From Margaritifera margaritifera (lineage: Eukaryota; Mollusca; Bivalvia; Unionida; Margaritiferidae): 64,000 bases of DNA. This document shows positions 24,401-36,400 of the stretch, in pieces (the stretch's first letter is position 1; the number at the start of each line of letters is the position of its first letter). The DNA is taken from positions 620,001 through 684,000 of the forward strand of contig JAQPZY010001471.1 in NCBI GenBank assembly GCA_029931535.1, in the 5' to 3' direction. The notes under the pieces are model-generated. The model saw only the letters and a list, made by a program, of their open reading frames with translations. It was not told the origin of the DNA and ran no database searches. The position numbers and the translations under genes are program-made.

Positions 24401-27400
24401 ATGGTGGTTGTTACTCCTCCTGAATGGATGGTCATATCAACATAGGTTTCTTTCGTTGGTTATAAATAAAAATGGTGCTGATCTGAAATCCAGTATAGCC
24501 GCAATGGCAGCCATCTTGAAAATCTTGTTATACGTTCTCCTCCTGATAAGCAAAAATATATTTTTAAACAATACATAATTGAGTTGTAACTGAACAGATC
24601 GGGAGTTAAATTTTTCGAGTTCTTACTGGAATTTTCAGAGGTTGCAGGACTCTTCATTCAGTTGAAATACAATTGTTGTATGTATCATTTCGGTGCTTGC
24701 CCTGAACATATTTGTATAGTCAGTTCAAGTGCTCAGGCAATTGGATTGGTCAAGTAGACTCGTTACCTCTTTGTCTGCACCATATTGGTATCTTTCTTTT
24801 AGCTCTACTGGTCATAGACCAGAAGAGCTTATGGGATGGTCTGTTGTCTGTCTGTTCATTAGCACAAGTTTGTTATGGCTTCTCTTAAAATACTTGGAGG
24901 ATTGCCATGAAACTTTACACACACATTCCTCCCTTGGTTGCCCCGGGTGGCTGAGTGGTCTAAGGCGTTCGCCTTTACAGATCACTGACTTCTCACCTCT
25001 GTCCTCGTGTGTTCGAGTCTCGGGCTCGGCCAGCATGGGTATGAGAGAAAGCTTGCCTGTAGCTTCCTGTGGGTCGGTGGTTCTTCTCGGGTTTTTCTTG
25101 GGTTCTTCCTCCACCAAATATACTGGCCCCCATGTATAGCCTATCATGTGCTGAAAAACGGCATTAAACCCATAACAACCAACTTATCATCCCATGGTCT
25201 AGTTGGTCCTAAATGAAACTGGTGCTGCTCGGATATTCAGTATGGCCATAACAGTGGCCATCTTGAAAATCTTGATATTGTTACTTCTCCTGTGTGGAGG
25301 GTCATATCAAAATGGGAATTTCACTAAAAGACTTCTTATGATGTCTACTTGGTCCTAAATGAAAATGGGGCCAATCTGACCTCCAATATGGCCACCACGG
25401 CAGTCATCTTGAAAATCTTGTTATTGCTACTTCTCCTGAATGGATGGTCATATCAACATGGGGTTTTCACTAAAAGACTTCTTTTAATGTCTATCTAGTT
25501 GGTCCTAAATGAAAATGGTACTGATCTGAAGTCCAATATGGCTGCCTCAGTGGCCATTTTGAAAATCTTGTTATTGCTACTTCCCTTGCATGGATGGTCA
25601 TATTGGTATGGGGTTTTCACTCAACGATGAAAATGGTGCTGCTTGGATATCCAATGTAGCCACCACAGTGGCCATTTTGAAAATCTTGCTATCATTACTT
25701 CTGAGTGGAAGGTCATATCAACATGGTGTTTTCTCTAAAAGACTTCTTATAATGTCTAGCTGGTCCTAAATAAAATGATGCCGATCTGACATCCAATATG
25801 ACCACCACAGCAGCCATTTTGGAAATCTTCTTATTGCTACTACTCCTGAATGGATGGCCATATCAACATGGGGGTTTTCACCTAAAGTCTTCTAATGGTG
25901 TCTAGTTTGTCCTAAATGAAAATGGTGCTGCTCTTAAATCCTGTAAGGTTGCTGTGGTGGCTAATTTGAAAATCTTGTCCCTCAAAAATATGAGACGGTT
26001 TCATCACTGGCAGTTAAAAAGAAGAAATGGTCTGGTCTTGAATTACTGGAAATCTTTTTCGGACGGTAGAGTGCCAGTCCCTTTGATGGACTCTTGTTGC
26101 ACTTTGAGCTTGTGAACATTGTGATTTTTATATGTAAACAAGTGAATTTTGACTTGACTTTGTATTTAGCTGCATTCCGATGAACAAATGCGTTGTCAGC
26201 ATTCAGATGTCGATTTTAATATCTAGGGTAATGGCTCGGGGTTTTTAGCTGTACTGGCTTGTTAGCATGATAAAACAAACAGATGTGAATGGATTTTTAT
26301 CCAACCCAGTTTGTTGATATATCTGAAGAATGACCTGAATTATGCCACTTCAATAACTTTGTGCATTTTGTTTTTTTACCAAATACTGTTATATATTTAA
26401 CCCAACTTGGAATATGGTATATCCAGATATTGACTGAGAAAAGTTCATTGATCTTCTGTTCATGATACCAGCTTCAAGGTCAAAGCCCATGAAATTGTTC
26501 TGCACTTGGTTGTTAATTTGTGAACATGTTACCATGACACTCAGAAAATACTTATATTATCAGATTTGGTTTGGTGGAGTTTCTAGAGAATATCAGAGAT
26601 AGTTTCAATATTCTGCTGTTTAAAAGAAGAAAAGGACAGAAGATATGGTCTTGTCATAAAGATTTCTGGAAATTCTTTTTGTTAGTTGAGCATCCGTCCC
26701 TTTGAGGGACTCTTGTTTCATATTGTTGTAAAATAGGTAAAATTTACTTGATATTAAGCTTGGGAGATGGTTTATATGCGATTATGTTCTTACAATTTTA
26801 TAGAAGTCTGCTTAGTGAAATGGTCAACTGTAAAGTTGTGTAGGTCATGTGAACAATATCAGTCCCTTATGGGCCTCTTGTTATGTCATATAGCAAAATC
26901 AAACTAGGGGTTTGACCCCTTTTTCTTAGGGATCTGACAGAACAGTCTTTACTGAGACTTTTATAGAATAATTCATACATGGCTCACAATCACTGATAAG
27001 CAGCAGTTTGACATCTGTCAACAGGTCAGTTTATACAGGCCAGACTGCACTAGCAGGTGTTTCTTTTCTTGTACTTCAAATTTTCATTGCAAAAGCAGCA
27101 GTTTATGAGCAGAGGCCACTATGATTTAAAAAGGAAAATGAAATACAGTGGTCCCCCTCTTGAACGGCCCCCCTGACCAGCGGCCACCCGCTTTTTACGG
27201 CCAGAATCCCTTGGCACCGACGAATTTGTGTTCAAAAGTACCCCTCAAGGACGGCCACCCCTCTAACGCGACCAGCGGCCAGCATATTTGTGTAAAAATG
27301 TCAAACTGACCCCTCACTAGCGGCCACATTTTTTTCAAAATGCCGATAAAGAACCAAACTTTAATCCATACAAAGAGGTAAGTAATCCGATTATCCTTAC

Positions 27401-30400
27401 TGTCGTGTGATCCCCAGATGTCGGGTTTTGTCACTTTGATAATTGCTGGCTATTGTTACTGCCGATATAATTGTCAAGATTACAATAGCAACAGCTGAGA
27501 AGCGCTGTATTGATGAACACATGTTAGAGCGAAAATGGCGTGATAACGTTTGTGGCTTCCCTTAGATGTCAAGCTTTTTTTACTTTGATAATTAGTGGCT
27601 ATTATTACTGACGATAATTATCAAGATTATAAAATCTAATGGCGGCGAAGAGCTTTTGTACAGAACTAATCTGCGTGACGTAAAAATGGTACGATATCCT
27701 TTTTGGCTTCTCCCACAAAGTGAAAAGAAACGTAAATACAACTGGGTACCAGACTATGACCAATGAATCACGTGTCACGATCACTTCCTTTAAAAACACG
27801 GGGCATTTCGTTTAAATGCTAAAAAATTGTTTTAGCAGTGGTGTAGTTGGCAAGATAGAAATAAGTTATTGCGAAAGGATCAACATGTCAAGGAAAAGAA
27901 CAATTCTCAGTTTAGAAGAAAAAGTGAAAGTAATTAGACTGAACGAAAAAGGGGAGAGTTCGAGGATAATTGCAGGGAAATTTGACGTCGGAAAGATTCA
28001 AATAAACAATATCATGAAAGATAAGGAAACTATTCTGCAGAAATGGAAAGATGGAATGGACGGAGAAAGAAAGATTCTTAAAGCCAGGAAATGTTTGTAC
28101 CCTGATTTGAACGACAAGATATTTGAATGGTTTTGTACTGCGCGTGCCAAGAACATTCCGCTTACAGGTCGTTTGATTCAAGAGAAGGCAACGATTTTAT
28201 CAATTGAAATGGGACATGACGACTTTACCGCAAGTAACAGTTGGTTGCACAGATTTCAAGTCAGACACAATATTAAGTGTTCTGTCCTTAGTGGAGAATC
28301 TGCTGAAGTCGATAATGAAGTTGTGGAAGATTGGAGCAAAAGACTGAATGATATATGCAGGGGATATGACAGCCGGGAAATTTTTAATTGTGATGACACT
28401 GGATTGTTTTTCAAGCTTAAGGATTCCTATTAGTAACAGTATGTTTCACATTGATTCCACAACATGCATGTGATTTTTAAATGAAAATATTAAATGTTTC
28501 AAAATTACATGTAGTTGTGACTTTCTTACTTCGTATGTAATTACTACTCACATACATGTATGTGATCCCCCTCTGGAAAGGCCACCCCTCTTATAAGGCC
28601 ACTTTACTGCTGCAGTAGGGTGGCCTTATAAGAGGGGGACCACTGTAAATTTGTTTATCTTAAATCGAAATCATTTGGAGGCAATACCAAATAAATATGA
28701 ATACAAGTTGTTGGAAATTATTGCTAAATGACAATTGTCCCACTATTTATAAATTATCTGTGTATAGATAGGTCTTTAGATTAATGGATGAACAAGATAT
28801 TTTGCTTTTTTCCTTTGCATATTTACCTTTATTCTTTCAACAGCACAACAGATGCCAGTAACTTTTATGTAGACAGAGTCATCACCGTTACCGGTTCATT
28901 AGAAAATGCAACTAAAGCCGAGGCCCTTGTTAGTGAGAAGATGAGGAAATGCTTTGAGCAGGACATGCAGAACTATAGTGTAAGTTTGCAACTCTCATCA
29001 GCACCTGGCCACAATATTTCAGGCTTAATTGAACTTAGTTTCACTATTTATCTGTATATCTCAGACAGCTGTGATGAAGTAATATATCTTAGTTAAAAAC
29101 AACCTGTTTGAAAAAGCAACGAGAGACAATATGAAATTCCACACCGGTCTTGTTGCCCAATCTTGGACTGCTTTTTTGGATCAATGTTGTAAAGTGCATG
29201 GACCAGGATAGTGATTCAAGGCTTTCATAGACCTCCTCTTGAAATTTCTTATGAAATGGATGTGTAATGCAAGTCTAAAAATTATTTTAATAAAAATTAT
29301 TTTAATTGATGCACTTTTATTAAAATGTTTAGGACAAGAAGAACTGTCAGTAATAAAATCTTTTTGACACATTTACGAAACGTGTAATTTTTGTGAACAA
29401 TTGAATTTCAATAAATCTTTGAAGTAATGTAGAGGACCACACATTTCAACACCAGTAGTTTGGATTTCTTGCCAAGTCGTGAAAATGTTGTGCTCCCAAA
29501 TCATACCAACAAATATTCATGTATTCACCAACTTGCGTCTTCAGTCTTTACTTCTAAAATTGAAAAACGAGCAATTTTTGTCAAGTCCTTGTTAGTGGGA
29601 AAGTGAGACCTAGCAGTCAATTTTCTGCCAATGGCTTCAATAAATTGTTGTAGTTTTGGTTAAAGTTTTTCATTGGTATATACTCCCTGATCTCTATGAT
29701 AGATTCTCATTTTACTTGGCGTTAATTATTATGAAGCAAAGACAATTCATTTTGCGACAAGTTCACTCTCCCTTTTGACTGTGGGTCAAGGTCCAAGTCA
29801 GAAAATGTTTGCGAGTTTGGTTACTTTGTTTTCATTTGCATATATGTCCTAACCCCATAATGGACTTTCTTCATACTTGGAAGGAATCATAAGACAATTA
29901 ATTCTGCAACATGCTTGCTTGCCACTTTGACCTGTCACAGAAGGAGAAAATTTGTGTTAAGGTTTTATTTAAAGTCGTGTTCATTGTCGTATATATTGAT
30001 AGATTTTGTTTATACTTGGGAATGAATTTTTGGAAGCTAAAACAGTTCATTCTTTTACACCATCGCTTACTGCTTTGACCATGTGTCAAGGTCACTGCCA
30101 TATACAATTTGCCTTCAGGTTTTGGTTGAGGTTTTTACATTTCTTTCCTAAACCCTTTGATGGATTTTGTTCATACTTGGGATGAATTGTACAAGACAGT
30201 TCATTCTGTGACACCATCCCTTGCCCATCTGACCACTAAAAAATATTTGAAGATTTTGGTTTGGTTATATTTCTTAAACTTGGCTTCATACTTTTGATGA
30301 ATCATTATGAAGCCAAGATGATTTCTTCTACTTGCTCAACCTTCTGACCTTGGCCAGTGTCACACATTTTAGATCAGTGATTTTACTCTGGACTCTAAAT

Positions 30401-33400
30401 CCAGACCCTGGCCATTTGTTGGGAATATTCCTAGATCAGAAAACCACCGTGTCCTTTTAATAGACCAGGGGTCAAGCAACTCTTTAATTTTATCCCAAGA
30501 GCAGAAGAAACATCATATTGTACAAGGTATACTTCTTTTGCCAATTGACACGGGTCCCAACATTTATGAAATATCCCTCATTTTAGGCTGCAATGAAGTA
30601 ATGGAATTACAGTGATCTCATGTTCTTTTTTTCTCCTCGTAGAACCAGATGAATATGTTTGGTAACTATGGAGGTCCCAGTGTCATGCCCAGCTTTGCTG
30701 GTGGTAATTATCCTAGTCCGAGAAGCCCTTTCCAGTATTCTGCACAGGCCCAAATGGTAAGTTAGCTTGCACCTTCAGTTTTGGTTCACTTGGCGCCATC
30801 ATGTGTTGTTTGTCAACAGTACCATATTTACTGGATAACTTGGGACAAGATAAAATATGTGATTTTTTTTTCCAGTCCCAGTTAAACTTTTTTCAACTAG
30901 ATCATATGTCCCAAAACTTAAGAACCGAAACAAATTGTGTTGAATTTTGACCCCCCCCCCCCTGCATGTTACAATAAGGTGGGTAAATTAAACGTTTATT
31001 TGATAGTAAACTGAACCTTGTACTATTTTCATTTATTTTTCTTTTTTGTTCTTCATAAGCAATTTATGTACAAAAGACAAACATGTTCACTATCCAAACT
31101 CCACATGGTCCTGTAATGTAGCATACAGCTAGTGTGTATCGCTTGTGTCTGGTAACAACATTGACACATTGTTTATTGACGTGAATATAGATAAACGACT
31201 TGCGTTTGGTTGTCTCTGAGGTTTGAATATAGTTTCAAACTGAAAATTGGATCCAACAAAATCACAAACAATAGAAAGAGAGAGACAGAGAAAAAAAACA
31301 AACGATTGATTGATGGCACCAGCAATTCACACCTGACATGGTGTATGGTGCAAAATAACCAAGAGTGTATTATATCCAGGTTAACAATATAATATTTTGC
31401 AAATAAAAATAATTATTAGGAAATACATTCACTGTGAGGGCAAATGACAATATTTTCGCATGCATGGGATACAAAACGTACTCTTGAAGATAATTAATGC
31501 AGTGTTTACTATTGACCTTGCAGACATCAATGCCTGTTTTGTATTAATTATGATTACAGTTGGCAAACAATAGAAACCTGGGTGGTGAATAAACACCGCT
31601 AGTAGTGAGCAATAAATTCATTGTTTCAACTTGCCGCTAGGATATCAAATACAAAGTTTATTTTATTACAAAGTAAGCCGATCCTGGAAGCTGATTTTCG
31701 ATTCTTTTAAGTGTGTAGATTTTTTTATATACAAAGTCTGCCGACCTAGGGAAGCCGGCTGTGGTTTCTTTTTAGCAGTATTGACAGGAATTTTAAAAAT
31801 AAATTGAAATGATGGAACAGTTGGGTTTCTGTACATGACACTTTCAGCATACATTCTGTAAAATGTATTAAAGGATTTGTCGCAACTGAACAGGTGTCGA
31901 TTGTGCGGCATGATCACAGGAAGTTCAAATAAACTCTGTCATGACAGTTGAATATAGGACTCTACTTGACACTGAACAAGTATCAACTTCGAGGCTCGAT
32001 CAAAGGGTTGGGGAAAACAAAGTGAGGTTGCCTATAAAAGCTAAGGGATTTGCACTGGCAGACAACTTAGGAAATGTTACTTGGGAAATAGATCAGGCTT
32101 ATGACAAGGGAAATGTAAATCAAATCAAAACTTGTTGCATCAAACAGTGTTTATACTGCAAAACAATATGATACAAGTACGGGTTGTTTGGAGTTCCACA
32201 TATTTTGTACGTAGTGCAAACATCTAGTCTCCAATATTGCTCATAAATTTATCAAATTTTGTTCTTCAAATGTTTGCAGTTAAGTAGAAAAGCAACACTG
32301 ACCATTTTTTTAATTTTTATTTAATTTGTTACATTTTTATAAAAATAAAATGCAAGTTTTAGTGCATATTTTGACCAGCTATGCAGCAATATTATGATTC
32401 AAAAGGTGTCCAGAAACTTTAAACTTGAAAAAAACAATCTGTCCCAAAACTTGCAGTGAACAAAAAAATTACTTTGAAAATTAATTTATGATGTCCTAAG
32501 ATATACGGTAGCCATTTTCAACTTGTCAAAACCTCCTGGCCAATTTCAAGCAAGTATGACACAGAGCATGCTAGCATAAAGGCCTTTCAAGATTGTGCAA
32601 TATTTATTATGTCAATTTGCCATCAAATAATGGCTGCCTTGATAGAAAAACCTTTAAATAACTTCTCCAAAACCACTGCACAATATTTGATCAAATGTCA
32701 GATTTTACAGGAAGCATCCTGGCATGATGACCTTTAAAGTTAGTGCAAATGATGTCGATCCACCATAAAACATGTCCATCTTTGTTAAAAATTGTAACAT
32801 CTGTCCTTTGTCAAAGATTCAATTTCTAAATAAGAACAGTGCCGGACCAATTTCAGCCAAACTTGGCACAGCATCCTGGCACAAAGGCCTTTTAAGTTTA
32901 TACAAATGATGCTGATCTGTCATTAAATATGGCTACGTTGTTAAAAATAGAGAAACATTTAAATGACCTTACAAAACCACTTGGGCGCAAAAAAAAATTA
33001 TATCACTAAGTTGTAACTGAACAGATTGGGACTTGAATTTTTTGAGATATTGCCAGATTTGTTGGTGGTTGCAGAACGCTGAAGTCAGTCGAGATATAAT
33101 TGCTGTATTTGGGGATTTTTAAATTTTTTTTTTTTTTTTTTCATTTTATTTTCATATGTCCATTTATAGAAGATCAAAAGTTAATATTATAAGGGTTTGT
33201 GTATAGTGTAAGCCAAAATAGCTAAATGATTTTGTTCTTGTTTTGTAGAGAAGTTGCCTTCTTAAATAGCAGCGGTAGTAAAAGTTGTTGTGTTCTTGGC
33301 CTTAAAATAGCTTTATATAATAAGTAGACACCAGTCAATAAACTAGAATATTGCTCACTGTTAAAAACTATATTCCCTTTGCGATGCAAAAAGCATGAAA

Positions 33401-36400
33401 TTACATTTCATAAATAGCGTGATTTGGTTCATTAGAATTAAAGTAGCCGAAAGAGTCATTTAGTAATTCATGCTAGACCATGTGACTCCAAGCATATCTT
33501 GGCAAATGAATCTTGTGTTATGTGTTGAATTCAAGTAATTCAAAGCACAAAATGTGTGTATTGATCATTACCAATATGTATTGTCAACTATCAAAACAGC
33601 TAGTCCAAAAAGTTATAATTAAGGAGTGAACATGTATTGGTCGCTATGAAAATGGAGGAGCTGTCTGCTCGCTTGTCAGTTTTTCGACAATGCACATGTT
33701 GAGAATCCCAATACTTACAGGGTCCACACCAGGGGGTGATTTGGGTGAAATAGTTGCCTTACAGTCCGTCATTTCAATTGAACAGGCCCCAAAAGCAAAG
33801 TTCACTTCACCTTGAAAAGGTTTGAAGACATCCCCCCACCCCCTTTTTTTTGTTTTAATGCAATGCATTAATAATCAAACTAAAATGTCCACTTTTTGTA
33901 AATTGTTCCATCAAAGAGGAAGGTGGAATAATAGAAAAAAAAGTTTTATGTTCTGTGTTCAATTTTGCTGCTAATTTGATGATCATAAATGTCAGAAATT
34001 ACATTGCTTTCTACGGAATTCCTGACAAAAATTCAAACAATCTGCTAAAAACAAGTGAAAAATAGAACTTGTGTAGCCTAGTCTGAAGCAAATTATAACT
34101 CCATGGATGTATTAAGGTCCATTACTAATAAAAATAATCATTGTATCTAATATTTCACCATACAGACATATGAAAAAAAAGCCTTCTGGTATGGAAATGG
34201 TTGTCGATTATTGACTGAAACCTATTTTTGAGGTTGCCCTTGTTTGTTATACAACAACTGTGGTGAAGCAATATAGGAAAAGTTTGCTATTTTTATAAGT
34301 TTTTAATAGTCTTTTGATCAACATTTTAATCATCTGAAATGAAAATATAGAAAAACTAGTTTCAAGTGACTATTTTGAACTTTGTACACCCTATTGTCCC
34401 TATTTTCGTTAACTTCTCCAATTCTGGCTAGAGAGAATCGGTCGTTGTAGAGTTGGACTACAGCACAGTGGTTCCTTGTCCGCTAAAATAATCGTGTCCA
34501 CTGGTCAGGTCATGGAAATTGTAGCAAACAGTGCTATAGTCGGACTCGATAACGACTGATTAAATGCATATAATATTGGAAAAGTGAATATTTGTTCCAG
34601 AAATTAATAAATCCATGACCCAAGCACCTATGATCATTATCAGCCTCCCCTGTCATGAACCTTCCATACTGGGATTTGAATTCCTCATTCTCGAGTAACC
34701 ATTTCCCTCAATAAAGAATTTATTTTGGAAATGCAAGTCTACATTTTTTCCTCCCTGTACACTACTTTGGAAATAAATGGAGCAGTGTTTTCACTGAAGA
34801 TATCATAAAAAATCATGGATCATGTGTTCACGATTGGAACCCAAGCTAATCAAAATCAGCAAGACATTTCTGTCAGCCAATGAAATTTGTAGTCATTTGC
34901 TTCATTAGCATTGAGTGCAGTCTATTCAATAAGTGTGGGATACACTCAGTTCAGTCGGAAATTAACTGTAATAATCTTTTATCTTTATTTTCTTGGTGGG
35001 TTTTTTTTTTATGGGCACCATGGAGGGAACTTTCTTGCACCAAAGATTACAGATGAGGGTCATTGATGCCAGGACGCAGCCTAGAATGAACCATACATGT
35101 GCATGTGATTTTGTCATCTTTCTCCAGTGTTTTTCTAGATTTGACCCCTTTTTGGTATTGCATACTATATATGATAATCTTTATATGTGTGGCTAGTCCT
35201 ACAGCTTCAGAGGAAGTGTCCTGAAACTTGGCAGACATTATTGACACAAGATCAACATGTGCATAGCATTTTGTCATCAAAGTCCATGATGTTTCTGGGG
35301 TTATACCTCTTTTTAGCTCTACTGAACATAGACCAGAAGAGCTTATGGGATGGTCTGTTGTCCATCGTCATCTGTCATCCATCTGTCCGTTAACACAAGT
35401 TTGTTATTGCTACTCCTCCTAAACTACTTGGAGGATAGCCATGAAACTTTAAACACGCATTCATCCCATGGTCTAGTTGGTCCTTAATGAAAATGGTGCC
35501 GCTCAGACATCCAGTGTGGCCACCACAGTGGCCATTTTGAAAATCTTGTTATTGCTACTCCTTGTGAACTAATGGTCACATCAACATGGGGTTTTCACTG
35601 AATGACTTCTTATGATGTCTTGTTGGTCCTAAATGAAAATGGTGCTGATCTGATGTCCAATATGGCCACCACAGTGGCCATCTTGAAAATCTTAACGTTG
35701 CTTCTCCTGAATGAAATATAATATTGTCATGGGGTTTTCAGCAGAAGATTTAAGAGACGCTGCCACGGCGTGCGAGTGCGCGAATCGCACAAAATTTTTA
35801 AGAATTCACGCATTTGGAAAGCAGTGATGCGCAAGAACTCCTGCAAATTAGTTTAAAGTCACGCATATAAAAATGTACTCTGCGCAATATACAATTTTTA
35901 TTTAACTGTTAACCCTTCAAGTGCTTCTCAGGGCATAAGTAGTGCCACCAGTAGGGATCTCGTAGCGTTTGTCTCGTTATCTGTCTTTTTTCTGGTAGGC
36001 AACTGTTTACACATCTGAGTACTTCGGCTTGAAAAGAATGGTTGTTAAACTAAATTTAATTGGCATTTTTGGGCCCTGGAACAAGCATTGTCGCGGATAA
36101 ACATTGCATTCATGAAGGAAGTTTTACAAATGCTTGTTTCAAGTAAGGGCTCTTAGAAAATCCAAAATGGCTGACTCGCAACACGGTTCATCTTCAGATG
36201 ACGATTTCCTTTGGCAAATACTGGCCGATGATGACAATGATTTTAAAAGTTTTGAAGTATACGAGATCATTTGAACCCGATAAGTGTTACTTGAAATACC
36301 AGTGAGCAATTTTGAACCTGAAAATGATGTTGAATTCGAGTCCGATGTACATGCTCAATGGACAAAAACAGATGGCATGCTGGTCAACCACTATTAAGCG

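Noticed and set aside
24934..25030. tRNA gene (Ser/Leu-like)
   Set aside because: Box A and B are present, but the sequence lacks a proper acceptor pairing and is the head of a SINE with a target duplication.
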